A stretch of 64,000 bases of DNA, from positions 310,001 through 374,000 of the forward strand of contig NZ_JBLYUB010000002.1 of the NCBI RefSeq assembly GCF_049999945.1, written 5' to 3'. Positions 29,397 to 37,914 of this stretch are shown here, piece by piece. The position numbers were made by a program, and so were the translations under genes. The notes under the pieces are model-generated. The model saw only the letters and a program-made list of their open reading frames with translations, had not been told where the DNA came from and made no database searches. Each line of letters opens with the position of its first letter. Within the stretch, counting starts at the first letter, position 1. This DNA is from Planosporangium spinosum (GTDB taxonomy: Bacteria > Actinomycetota > Actinomycetes > Mycobacteriales > Micromonosporaceae).

Positions 29397-30113
29397 CGCG
29401 ATCGTCTGGCCCGGCCCCATCTCGATCATCTCCACACCACCGAGCCCCGCCTCGTCGAGGGCCCGGCGGAACTCGGCCGGCACGCCCCTCGACTCCGGCG
29501 TGATGCCGTAGTGCATCGGTACCACCCGGTCGACCTTGAGCAGCCGGGTCGCCACCGCCGCCTCCGCCGGCCCCATCGTGTGGTGGTCGCCCATCGGCAG
29601 CAGTGCCAGGTCCGGCCGGTACACCTCGTGGATGAGCTCCATGCCGGAGAACGCCGCGGTGTCGCCGGCATGGTAGACCCGCACCCCGTTGGAGAAGCCG
29701 AGCACGAAGCCGGCGGCGACCCCGACGTACGCGCAGGGGTCGGAGTCGACGCTGGAGCTGTGCTCGGCCGGGGTCATCGTGACCCGCACCCCCTCGCGGG
29801 TCAGGATGCCGCCGACGTTCATCGTCTGGACGTTCCGCAGCCCCCGCGAGTGCAGCCACTTCCCCAGCTCCACGACCGTGACCACGGTCGGCGCCCCGCG
29901 CTCGGCGATCCGGAGCACGTCGCCGACGTGGTCGTGGTGGCCGTGGGTGATCAGGATCAGGTCGACCTCACCGACGTCCTTGGCGTCGTCCGGGCAGAGC
30001 GGGTTGCCGTACGTCCACGGATCGACCAGGACGACCTTCGACTCCGGGGTGACGAACCGGAAGGTGGCGTGCCCCAGGCAGGTGATCTCGACCGTACCGG
30101 CCATCGTCGTCAC
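29379..30113 (-). CDS. MBL-fold metal-dependent hydrolase (UPF0173-like)
   Basis: A 244-residue protein of the UPF0173/UlaG-like metallo-beta-lactamase group. It has CLGHATFRF at the N-terminus, the metal motif THGHHDH near residue 55, EHSSS, HAGDTA and MGDHHTMGP. The GTG start overlaps the carbamoyltransferase stop as GTGA; an internal ATG three codons later is possible. The overlap argues that both proteins are made from one message in fixed ratio. The family has no settled substrate. Confidence 0.9.
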   Translation of the reverse strand: MTTMAGTVEITCLGHATFRFVTPESKVVLVDPWTYGNPLCPDDAKDVGEVDLILITHGHHDHVGDVLRIAERGAPTVVTVVELGKWLHSRGLRNVQTMNVGGILTREGVRVTMTPAEHSSSVDSDPCAYVGVAAGFVLGFSNGVRVYHAGDTAAFSGMELIHEVYRPDLALLPMGDHHTMGPAEAAVATRLLKVDRVVPMHYGITPESRGVPAEFRRALDEAGLGGVEMIEMGPGQTIAWGGTG

Positions 30114-31831
30114 CGGACCGGCACGGGCGGCTCCACCCGCTTGCGGATGAGGTACGGCGGCATGGCCAGGGCGTGCAGGTCCGTCTTCCGCAGGCAGGCG
30201 AGCGCGTCCTGCGGGGTCTCGACGAGCGGGTCGCCCGGCCCGTTCAGCGACGTATTGAGCAGCACGGGGCAGCCGGTACGCGCCGCGAACGCGGACAGCA
30301 GCGCGTGCAGGAACGGGGTGTTCGCCGGCTCGACCGTCTGCAGCCGCGCCGTCCCGTCGACGTGGGTGATCGCCGGCAGCACCGGACGGTAGTGCGCCCG
30401 GACGTCGGCCGCGTACTGCATGAACGGCGCCGGCCGGTCCACGTCGAAGATCGCGCCGGCGGCCTCCGCCAGCACGATGGGCGCCAGCGGGCGGAACCAT
30501 TCGCGCCCCTTCACCCGGGAGTTGATGAAGTCCCGCATGCCTACGTGCCGGGCGTCGGCGATGATGCTGCGGTTACCCAGCGCGCGGGGCCCGGACTCGC
30601 TGCGGCCGTGGTGCAGGCCGACCACCCGGCCGGAGTCGAGCAGGTCCACGATCCGCTCGACCAGGTCCGGCGGCCGGTCGACGATCAGGTCGTCGCAGAT
30701 ACCGCGGACCGCCTCGGCCACCGCGCGCCCGTCGGGGTCGGGGCCGAGGAAGTCGTTGGTCCACCGGAAGTCGCTCGGCGCGCCGAGACACTCGACCATC
30801 CCGTACATCGCGCAGCCGAGGGCGGTACCGCCGTCGTGCGGGCTGGGCGGGATGAAGACGTTGTCGAAGCCGCCCTCGCGCAGCAGCCGCCCGTTGGCCG
30901 AACAGTTCAGCGCGGTCCCGCCGGCGAAGCAGAGGTCGCGGGCGCCGGTCTGGGCGCACAGCCAGCCGGCGACCCGGAGCAGGGCGGTCTCGAACGCGCG
31001 CTGTCCGGCGGCGGCCAGGTCGGCGCAGTCGTCGAAGCAGCCGGCGTCGTCCGGGACGTACCGGAACCGGTCGGCTTGCGCGAACACGTCCAGCCATGCG
31101 TCGGGGATCGTGACCCGGTACTCGTCGACGGGCAGCTCGGGCAGGTCGAGGGCGTCCGGCCTGCCGTACGGCGCCAGGCCCATCACCTTGCCCTCGTTGC
31201 CCTCGCCGCCGGGGAAGACGGTCCGCGTCAGCAGGTAGTAGAAGCAGCCCAGACCGGCCGGCTCGGCCCAGTCGCCGTGCCAGAGGTGCTTGCCGACGCA
31301 CTCGACGCGCGCCGGCTGACCGGCTCCCCGGCCCGGCTGACCGGCGCCCTGCCCCGGCTCGCAGGTGTAGAACGACGCGACCTCCAGCAGTTCCGGCCCG
31401 GCGTCCGCGGACGGGAACGGCTCGGTGACGTCCTTGACCCGGCTGCCCTGGGCGTCCACCACCATCACGGCCGCCCGCTCGAACGGCGACGGGTGGAACG
31501 CGCTGTACAGGTGGGCGAGGTGGTGCGAGACCGTGACGACCCGGACACCGTCGCGGAACGGTACGGTCCGCGCCAGTTCGTCGCGGTAGTCCGGCAGGTG
31601 CTCGACCTCGGCATCGGAGGAGTAGCACTCGACGACGAGGTCGACCGGGTCGCGCAGCGCGGGCAGCGCCGGTACGTAGCGGTCACGCACGTCGCCACGC
31701 CGTCCCCAGTGGTGCTTGCGCCGGGTCAGCCGCTCCTTCTGCAGGCTGTACATGCCCGACCGGCCGCGGAGTACGGCGATGGAGGCGTCCTGGGTACGGT
31801 TGATGCCGACGACGACCGGATCGTCACTCAT
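30110..31831 (-). CDS. Carbamoyltransferase, NodU/CmcH/TobZ family
   Basis: These enzymes make carbamoyl-adenylate from carbamoyl phosphate and ATP and transfer the carbamoyl group to a hydroxyl, often on an antibiotic or sugar. The protein has 573 residues. The N-terminal Kae1-like domain has GINRTQDASIAV, SHHLAHLYSAF near residue 105 (metal His) and VVDAQGSR; the C-terminal domain has HGRSESGPRALGNRSI near residue 405, WFRPLAPIV and PVLLNTSLNGPGDPLVETP. All key motifs look intact. A 21-bp repeat inserts GQGAGQPGRGAGQP. There is no biosynthetic cluster around it; only the overlapping MBL hydrolase gene shares its operon. The acceptor cannot be inferred. Confidence 0.93.
   Translation of the reverse strand: MSDDPVVVGINRTQDASIAVLRGRSGMYSLQKERLTRRKHHWGRRGDVRDRYVPALPALRDPVDLVVECYSSDAEVEHLPDYRDELARTVPFRDGVRVVTVSHHLAHLYSAFHPSPFERAAVMVVDAQGSRVKDVTEPFPSADAGPELLEVASFYTCEPGQGAGQPGRGAGQPARVECVGKHLWHGDWAEPAGLGCFYYLLTRTVFPGGEGNEGKVMGLAPYGRPDALDLPELPVDEYRVTIPDAWLDVFAQADRFRYVPDDAGCFDDCADLAAAGQRAFETALLRVAGWLCAQTGARDLCFAGGTALNCSANGRLLREGGFDNVFIPPSPHDGGTALGCAMYGMVECLGAPSDFRWTNDFLGPDPDGRAVAEAVRGICDDLIVDRPPDLVERIVDLLDSGRVVGLHHGRSESGPRALGNRSIIADARHVGMRDFINSRVKGREWFRPLAPIVLAEAAGAIFDVDRPAPFMQYAADVRAHYRPVLPAITHVDGTARLQTVEPANTPFLHALLSAFAARTGCPVLLNTSLNGPGDPLVETPQDALACLRKTDLHALAMPPYLIRKRVEPPVPVR
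31311..31359. repeat. 21-bp tandem repeat in the carbamoyltransferase gene
   Basis: About 2.3 copies of a 21-bp unit (31311, 31332, 31353) encode GAGQPxR-type heptapeptides in a loop between two conserved blocks. Confidence 0.8.
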
Positions 31832-31931
31832 CGCTTGCGCCTCCTCGCGGAGCGGACGGGGCTTGACGGGCCGGCCCGACCTACCCCGCCCGGGTGCGCG
31901 TCAAACCGCGCCCCGGTGCGCCGCGCGAACC

Positions 31932-32000
31932 GGCTCGGACGCGGCCCGGCCGGAACGCGTTGGCTCGGACGCGGCCCGGCCGGGCCGTGTTGGCTCAGAT
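31932..32000. repeat. 30-bp tandem repeat spanning the permease gene stop
   Basis: Two near-identical 30-bp units at 31932 and 31962 are followed by a diverged third unit at 31992 that contains the TGA stop (31995-31997) and last codons of the AI-2E-family gene. The copies lie in its 3' flank. Confidence 0.88.
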
Positions 32001-33224
32001 GCGGTCCAGTCGAGGGAAGATCACCTCGTGGAGCAGCAGGCGGATGCCGGCCGCCACCGGGATCGCGATGAGGGCGCCGACGATGCCGAGCGTGGCACCG
32101 CCGATCAGGACCGCGACGAACGTGACGGTCGCGGGGACGTCGACGGTGTGCCCGATGATGCGCGGTACCAGGAGGTAGTCCTCGAGGAGCTTGTACACCG
32201 TGTAGAACACGGCGGTGGCGATCGCCACCGGCAGCGAGACCGTCAGCGCCACCAGGGTGACGATGACCCCGGCGGCCGGCGAGCCGATCACGGGAATGAG
32301 GTCGAAAAGCGCGACCATGATCGACAGCAGCAGCGGATACGGCACGTGGAAGACCGTCAGCCAGACGAACGTCCCGGTCCCGATGATCAGCGAGGTGATC
32401 AGGTTGCCGAGCACGTACCCGCCGACCTTGCCGAACATCTCGTCGCCCAGCAGGATCGCCCGAGGGCGCCGCGACCGGGGTACGAGCCGGTAGAGCAGCC
32501 TGCGGATCCTGGGCATGTCGGCCAGCAGGTAGACCGTCAGCACCAGGACGGTGAGCGTGGAGGCGAGGGCATCCAGCACGATCATGCCGGCGCCGAGCAG
32601 GCCACCGAAGAGCTTGGCGCCACCGGCGGCGCTGAACAGTTGGCTGGCACGTTCACGCAGGTGGTACCGCGTTTCCAGCCGCCCCAGGGTCGAGTTGTGC
32701 GCGGTCAGGTGGTGCAGGTAGCCGGGCAGTTCCCTGACGAGCTGGCTGGTCTGGGCCACCAGCGGCGGGATGGCCGCGGCGATGAACCCGCCCACCGCGC
32801 CGACCAGGATCAGGCTCACCAGGGTCACGGCCGCCCAGCGCGGCAGTCCCCGGCGGAGGAGCCACTGCACCGCCGGGTCGAGCCCGATCGCCAGGAACAG
32901 GGAGAGGACGATCAGGATCAGTACCTGACCGGCGCGTAGGACCAGGGTGAGCAGGACGTACGTGGTCGCGACGCCGGCGGCGCCGAACGCCCCCACGACG
33001 TACGGCGAGCGCCGGTTGACCGGCGGACCGGGTGGGCCCAGCGCGGGCCTGTCCCGGGCAAGATCATGCGCCTCGGCCTCGGCGGCCCGCGCCACCTCGA
33101 CCCGGTCGCGCTCGGACAGGTCGTGCTCGCCCGCCGGCAGGGTGGTCTCGAACGCGCGGTCGGGATTCCGATCCGCCGCCCTGTCCTCTCCCATCTCGGC
33201 CGCTGCGCCGTCCTGGACTGGCAC
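31995..33224 (-). CDS. AI-2E family (PerM-like) membrane protein
   Basis: A membrane protein of 409 residues with about eight predicted helices, of the family named after the E. coli AI-2 exporter TqsA. The first 75 residues are hydrophilic and charged. Conserved regions include LFLAIGLDPAVQWLLRRGL, the LIPVIGSPAAGVIVTLVA block and YKLLEDYLLVPRIIG, then a C-terminal Gly/Ile-rich helix pair. I chose GTG 33224 because GGAGG lies eight bases upstream; the frame is open to 33254. Many members have no link to autoinducers, so transport of a small molecule is all that can be said. Confidence 0.88.
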   Translation of the reverse strand: MPVQDGAAAEMGEDRAADRNPDRAFETTLPAGEHDLSERDRVEVARAAEAEAHDLARDRPALGPPGPPVNRRSPYVVGAFGAAGVATTYVLLTLVLRAGQVLILIVLSLFLAIGLDPAVQWLLRRGLPRWAAVTLVSLILVGAVGGFIAAAIPPLVAQTSQLVRELPGYLHHLTAHNSTLGRLETRYHLRERASQLFSAAGGAKLFGGLLGAGMIVLDALASTLTVLVLTVYLLADMPRIRRLLYRLVPRSRRPRAILLGDEMFGKVGGYVLGNLITSLIIGTGTFVWLTVFHVPYPLLLSIMVALFDLIPVIGSPAAGVIVTLVALTVSLPVAIATAVFYTVYKLLEDYLLVPRIIGHTVDVPATVTFVAVLIGGATLGIVGALIAIPVAAGIRLLLHEVIFPRLDRI

Positions 33225-33404
33225 GGCATCCACCTCCGTCAACCGTCCGCGCACCGTACGCGTGGACGGCGTGCGGGTGGCCTACCCGCTCGGCGAACCG
33301 TGACACACCGGCACTGGAACCGGACGAAGCGGCCTATCGACGCACGTTTGAACCGTTCCAGTCGCGGTAGGAGCACCGGTCGCGTACCCCTGAGGAGGCG
33401 GATC

Positions 33405-35522
33405 ATGACAACCGAGCGGCGTAGCACCCGGCCGACCCCGTCGGTCAAGGACGACCAGCTCCGCACCCACCAGATCGACCGGCACGGCAGGTACCTGACC
33501 ACCGACCAGGGCATCCCGGTCGAGGACACGGACAACTCACTGAAGGTGGGCGAACGCGGAGCGACCCTCCTGGAGGACTTCCACTTCCGCGAAAAGATCA
33601 CCAGGTTCGACCACGAGCGCATCCCTGAGCGGGTCGTGCATGCCCGCGGGTCGGGCGCGCACGGCTACTTCCAGCCGTACGACGACTCGCTGGCCGAGTA
33701 CACGATCGCGGAGTTCCTGCGTGACCCGCTGATCCAGACCCCGGTCTTCGTACGCTTCTCGACCGTACAGGGCCCGCGCGGGTCGGCGGACACCGTCCGC
33801 GACGTGCGAGGCTTCGCCACGAAGTTCTACACCGGTCAGGGCAACTTCGACCTGGTCGGCAACAACATCCCGGTCTTCTTCATCCAGGACGGGATCAAGT
33901 TCCCGGACTTCGTGCACGCGGTCAAGATGGAGCCGCACAACGAGATCCCCACCGGCGCCTCGGCGCACGACTCGTTCTGGGACTTCGTCTCCCTCCAGCC
34001 GGAGACCATGCACATGGTCATGTGGCTGATGTCCGACCGGGCGATCCCGCGTAGCTTCGCCACGATGCAGGGCTTCGGCGTCCACACCTTCCGGCTGATC
34101 AACGCCGAGGGGCGCTCGACCTTCGTCAAGTTCCACTGGACGCCCAAGCGGGGTGTCTACTCGCTGGTCTGGGACGAGGCGCAGCAGATCGCCGGCCGGG
34201 ACCCGGACTTCAACCGCCGCGACCTGTGGGAGCTGATCGAGTCGGGCCAGTTCCCCGAGTACGAGCTGGGCGTCCAGCTGATACCGGAGGACGCGGCCGA
34301 CCGGTTCGACTTCGACCTGCTCGACCCGACCAAGATCCTGCCGGAGGAGGTCGTCCCGGTCCGGCCGGTCGGACGCCTGGTGCTGGACCGCAACCCGGAC
34401 AACTTCTTCGCCGAGACCGAGCAGGTGGCCTTCTGTGTGCAGAACGTCGTTCCGGGCATCGGGTTCACCGACGACCCGCTGATGCAGGCGCGGCTGTTCT
34501 CGTACCTCGACACCCAGCTCACCCGCCTCGGCGGCCCGAACTTCGCGTCGATCCCGATCAACCGGCCGATCGCCCCGGTGGTCAACCACCAGCAGGACGG
34601 GTTCCACTACGACGAGGTACCACCCCGAGGGGCGAACTACCACCCGAACTCGATCAGTGACGGGTACCCGAAGGTCCCCGGCGAGAACGGGTACGTGCAC
34701 TACCCGGAGCGGGAGGAGGGGCGCAAGCTGCGCCGCCGCCCGGAGAGCTTCGCTGACCACTACGGCCAGGCGACCCTGTTCTGGAACAGCATGTCCGCCT
34801 GGGAGAAGAAGCACATCGTCGAGGCGTACCGCTTCGAGCTGGGGCACGTCTCCCGCCGCTACATCCGGGAGCGGGTCGTCGACCACCTCAACCACGTCGA
34901 CCACGACCTGGCCGTCGCGGTCGCCGCCGGGATCGGCGTGGCCGAGCCGGCCAAGGCCGGCGACAACCACGGCCGCAGCTCGCCGGCGCTCAGCCAGACC
35001 AGCAAGTCCGGAAACGGGATCACGGGCCGCCGGGTGGCCTTCCTGGTCGCCGACGGCGTCGACCCGGCGAGCGTGACCGCGCTGCGCGACGAACTGCGCC
35101 GCCGCGACGCGGTACCCGAACTGCTGGCGCCCGTGGACGGCGACGTAACGGCGGCCGACGGTACGGCGCTGCCGGTCGACCGGGCGATCCCCACCGTCGC
35201 CTCGGTGCTCTACGACGCCGTGGTGGTACCCGACGGGCCGGACGCCGTCGACAAGCTGCGCACGAACGCGCTGGCGCTGCACTTCCTCGCCGAGGCGTAT
35301 AAGCACGCCAAGCCGGTCGCCGTCCTGGGCGCCGGCACGTCACTGCTGGAGACCGCCCACCTGCCGCCGTTCACCAACTCGGTCGGCGGCAACGGGGCGG
35401 CGGCGGGCGTCCTGGCCCGCGAGGAGGCCGGCGCGCCGGACGGCGACTTCCTCGCGGCCTTCGTGCAGGCACTCGCCAGGCACCGGTTCTACGAGCGCCC
35501 GATCGAGACGGTCGTCGCGTAG
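33405..35522 (+). CDS. katE: Large-subunit catalase (HPII type)
   Basis: A haem catalase of 705 residues, of the large-subunit clade. The distal His lies in VVHARGSGAHGYF (near residue 78), the distal Asn in VGNNIPVFF, and the proximal haem Tyr in RLFSYLDTQLTRLG (near 367). The last 150 or so residues form a flavodoxin/PfpI-like domain (GRRVAFLVADGVD, AVVVPDGPDAV), which marks this clade. ATG 33405 follows GAGGAGG. It is monocistronic as far as can be seen and divergent from the AI-2E-family gene. Confidence 0.96.
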   Translation: MTTERRSTRPTPSVKDDQLRTHQIDRHGRYLTTDQGIPVEDTDNSLKVGERGATLLEDFHFREKITRFDHERIPERVVHARGSGAHGYFQPYDDSLAEYTIAEFLRDPLIQTPVFVRFSTVQGPRGSADTVRDVRGFATKFYTGQGNFDLVGNNIPVFFIQDGIKFPDFVHAVKMEPHNEIPTGASAHDSFWDFVSLQPETMHMVMWLMSDRAIPRSFATMQGFGVHTFRLINAEGRSTFVKFHWTPKRGVYSLVWDEAQQIAGRDPDFNRRDLWELIESGQFPEYELGVQLIPEDAADRFDFDLLDPTKILPEEVVPVRPVGRLVLDRNPDNFFAETEQVAFCVQNVVPGIGFTDDPLMQARLFSYLDTQLTRLGGPNFASIPINRPIAPVVNHQQDGFHYDEVPPRGANYHPNSISDGYPKVPGENGYVHYPEREEGRKLRRRPESFADHYGQATLFWNSMSAWEKKHIVEAYRFELGHVSRRYIRERVVDHLNHVDHDLAVAVAAGIGVAEPAKAGDNHGRSSPALSQTSKSGNGITGRRVAFLVADGVDPASVTALRDELRRRDAVPELLAPVDGDVTAADGTALPVDRAIPTVASVLYDAVVVPDGPDAVDKLRTNALALHFLAEAYKHAKPVAVLGAGTSLLETAHLPPFTNSVGGNGAAAGVLAREEAGAPDGDFLAAFVQALARHRFYERPIETVVA

Positions 35523-35578
35523 CCGCACCCGCCGGTCCACTCCCTCCACGATCGCTGGCTTGTGGCAGGGTTGCCGAC

Positions 35579-36127
35579 GTGTCCAGCCGCCCCTCCCCCG
35601 CCGACCTGGCGGCCGCCAACGGGCGGAGCATCCCCGACGTCATCGCCCCCGGTCTGGCCGTGCTGTTCTGCGGCATCAACCCGGGCCTGTGGTCGGCCGC
35701 CACCGGCCACCACTTCGCCCGGCCCGGCAACCGGTTCTGGCCGGCGCTGCACCGCGCCGACTTCACCCCGCGCCAGCTACGCCCCGACGAACAGGAAGAC
35801 CTGCTCGGGTACGGGCTGGGCATCACCAACCTGGTCGCGCGGGGTTCGGCGCGCGCCGACGAGCTGACCCGTGACGAACTGGTCGCCGGCGGCGCGGTGC
35901 TGGCGGCGAAGCTCGCCGAGTATCGACCACGTCGACTCGCGGTACTCGGTGTCGGCGCCTACCGGACGGCGTTCGGCGCCCGCACGGCGACGGTCGGTCC
36001 GCAGCCGACCCGGATCGGCGACGTCCCGGTGTGGGTACTGCCGAACCCGAGTGGGCTGAACGCGCACTACACGCTGCAGCGGCTCGCGGACGAGTTCGCC
36101 GCGCTGCGAAAGGCGGTCACGCGGTAG
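35579..36127 (+). CDS. mug: G/U mismatch-specific DNA glycosylase
   Basis: Mug removes uracil or thymine mispaired with guanine and starts base excision repair. The 182-residue protein has the family active-site motif GINPGLWSA and the C-terminal LPNPSGLNAHYTL. The GTG start lies seven bases after CAGGGT, a weak -10, without an obvious ribosome site; it may be leaderless. Unlike uvrA, uvrB, uvrC and polA it lacks the TTGTC-N8-TANNNT element. Confidence 0.93.
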   Translation: MSSRPSPADLAAANGRSIPDVIAPGLAVLFCGINPGLWSAATGHHFARPGNRFWPALHRADFTPRQLRPDEQEDLLGYGLGITNLVARGSARADELTRDELVAGGAVLAAKLAEYRPRRLAVLGVGAYRTAFGARTATVGPQPTRIGDVPVWVLPNPSGLNAHYTLQRLADEFAALRKAVTR

Positions 36128-36137
36128 CCCACCCGGG

Positions 36138-36530
36138 TCACGCCCCGCCGGGCTCGGCCGGCGGCCGCCCCGGGATCGCGGCCGGGTCGCCGCCGTACCT
36201 GGCGGCGCGCTCCATGACCAGCTGCCCGAACAGCCCGTTGGGCCGTTGGCAGTCCAGGCACAGGAGGTTGTCGTCCAGGCGCCGGCCACCGCAGTGGTCG
36301 CAGGCGCCGCGATCGCGGGGATCGTGGTAGCCGCGCAGCGCCTCGACGAGCGCACGGGCCACGGAGGCGGTGATCGCCAGCCGCGCCCGGTCGTCGCCGG
36401 AGCGGACCTCGATCGTCGTGTCGGCGCCACCGGCCGGATCGGCGATGCCACCCGACCGGTCAAGGGCATCGATCCGTTCGACGAAGTCCCGGAGCGCCGC
36501 GACGACATCCAGAGGTGACGAAGAGGTCAT
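36138..36530 (-). CDS. Conserved actinobacterial protein with Cys pairs
   Basis: A 130-residue protein of unknown function. The N-terminal 70 residues look helical and acidic. The C-terminal half has CDHCGGRRLDDNLLCLDC, two CxxC pairs that could hold a zinc ion. A TAGGGT box lies five bases before the ATG (36536-36541 on the minus strand), so the mRNA may be leaderless. It is convergent with mug and divergent from the ankyrin gene across a large inverted repeat. Confidence 0.75.
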   Translation of the reverse strand: MTSSSPLDVVAALRDFVERIDALDRSGGIADPAGGADTTIEVRSGDDRARLAITASVARALVEALRGYHDPRDRGACDHCGGRRLDDNLLCLDCQRPNGLFGQLVMERAARYGGDPAAIPGRPPAEPGGA

Positions 36531-36548
36531 GTCTCACCCTACGAGAGC

Positions 36549-36631
36549 CCGGACGGGAGGGCGCGGCGGGGCGCGCCACCCGGCGACCCCGACGGCCCGG
36601 ACGCCGCGCCCCGCCTCGCCCTCCCGTCCGG
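36549..36631. repeat. 27-bp inverted repeat between divergent promoters
   Basis: Arms 36549-36575 and 36605-36631 are complementary over 27 bases with a single mismatch; the spacer is 29 bases. The structure lies between the -10 boxes of the divergent genes (TAGGGT at 36536-36541 minus, TAGGCT at 36645-36650 plus). The -35 regions of both promoters would fall inside the arms. It could be an operator, a shared terminator-like barrier or a cruciform site. Confidence 0.9.
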
Positions 36632-36656
36632 CGGTTCACCGTCATAGGCTGAACGC

Positions 36657-37055
36657 GTGGCTGAGCAGTTGGACGAAGAGACCCTCGCGTTCGCCCACCG
36701 CATGTTCAACCTGGCCCGCTCCGGACACACCGAGGAGCTCGCGGCCCAGGTCGACGCCGGTCTTCCGGTCAACCTGACCAACGACAAGGGCGACACGCTG
36801 CTGATCCTCGCGGCGTACCACGCGCACCCCGACACCGTCGCCGCGCTGGTGGCGCGGGGCGCGGACGTCACGCGGGCCAACGACCGCGGGCAGACGGCGC
36901 TGGCCGCGGGCGTGTTCCGCCAGTCCCGCGAGATCGTCACCACGCTCCTGGCGGCAGGGGCCGACCCGGCCGGCGGTAACCCGTCGGCGCTCGAGACGGC
37001 CACCTTCTTCGACCTTCCGGAGATGCTGACCCTCCTCCAGCGCGAACCGGCGTGA
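36657..37055 (+). CDS. Ankyrin repeat protein
   Basis: A 132-residue protein made almost wholly of ankyrin repeats. Recognisable units are NDKGDTLLILAAYHAHPDTV and NDRGQTALAAGVFRQSREIV, with a degenerate first and last repeat. Small ankyrin proteins act as protein-binding modules; no partner is evident. GTG 36657 lies six bases after TAGGCT (36645-36650), so the mRNA is probably leaderless. In other bacteria small ankyrin proteins sometimes sit near catalase genes, and katE is 1.1 kb away here, but not in the same operon. Confidence 0.85.
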   Translation: MAEQLDEETLAFAHRMFNLARSGHTEELAAQVDAGLPVNLTNDKGDTLLILAAYHAHPDTVAALVARGADVTRANDRGQTALAAGVFRQSREIVTTLLAAGADPAGGNPSALETATFFDLPEMLTLLQREPA

Positions 37056-37070
37056 CCATCGTGGCCGGCG

Positions 37071-37583
37071 TCAGTACCAGACCGCCACGCCGCCGTGGCC
37101 CGAACAGGTTCCCCTGCGGTTCTGGCTGAAGCTGTACGTCCCGTCGTTGCACTTCGCCGTGGCCCCGGCCGGCACGCCGGGTGCGGTGACCGGACGGTGT
37201 ACGCACGCGCCGTCGGCGTTGCGGTAGTAGTCCTGGCCGCACGATCCGGAACCGCCACTGCCGCTCCCCGAGCCACTGCCGCTCCCCGAGCCACTGCCCG
37301 AACCGGCGTTGCTGCCCGAGCCGGCGTTGCTCCCGCCGCCCGGCCCGCTCCCGTCACCCTGGTTCGTCGCCGATCGCTCCGTCGTCGTCTGCGCGGCGGC
37401 CGGCGTCGGCGTGGTCACCACCGGCGACGGTGTCGCGGTGGACGGCGCCGCCGACGGCATGGTCGACGAGGTCGTGGTGACGACGGTCGGCGATACCACG
37501 GCGACGCCCGGGCCCGACGGATCCGGCCCGCAACCGGCCACGGTCACGACCGCGGCGATGACAACGAACGCCTTCTTCCACAT
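37071..37583 (-). CDS. DUF3761 domain lipoprotein
   Basis: A secreted lipoprotein of 170 residues. The signal WKKAFVVIAAVVTVAGC ends in a lipobox Cys near residue 18. A Thr/Ser/Pro-rich segment follows, then a Ser-Gly repeat linker with NAGSGS units. The C-terminal 60 residues contain four cysteines (CGQDYYRNADGACVH and CNDGTYS...GTCSGHGGV) and match the DUF3761 pattern. ATG 37583 follows GGGAGGCG. Function is unknown; the layout suggests a surface-tethered small domain. Confidence 0.85.
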   Translation of the reverse strand: MWKKAFVVIAAVVTVAGCGPDPSGPGVAVVSPTVVTTTSSTMPSAAPSTATPSPVVTTPTPAAAQTTTERSATNQGDGSGPGGGSNAGSGSNAGSGSGSGSGSGSGSGSGGSGSCGQDYYRNADGACVHRPVTAPGVPAGATAKCNDGTYSFSQNRRGTCSGHGGVAVWY

Positions 37584-37914
37584 ACGCGCCTCCCAGGTCC
37601 GTTTCCCGGGGAGCGAGAGTACGGAGGGTGAAGGAATCGACACTTCCCGCTCTCGGGTGGACCGCGTTGGACCACCGTGGAGCGTCTTTGACCGGACAGT
37701 GACGCCACTCACCCGATCATTCGAGAACGTGCTGGCCGCCGGCCCGCCCGGGTATCCGCCAGCGCCCGGCCCGCCCCGGTGTCCGGCAACAGCCGGCCCG
37801 TACCGGGTGGACACCGGAAGCCGCGACACCGGGGCGGCGCCGTCACCCGCGACGACCTCGCCACGCCGCGGGCGCCGGCGTTTGCCGGCTGCGGAATCGG
37901 GTCATGTACCCGCC
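37584..37914. other. Divergent intergenic region
   Basis: The region between the DUF3761 lipoprotein gene and the aldehyde dehydrogenase gene must hold promoters for both. I cannot pick a convincing -35/-10 pair, and see no gene, repeat or hairpin of note. Confidence 0.4.
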
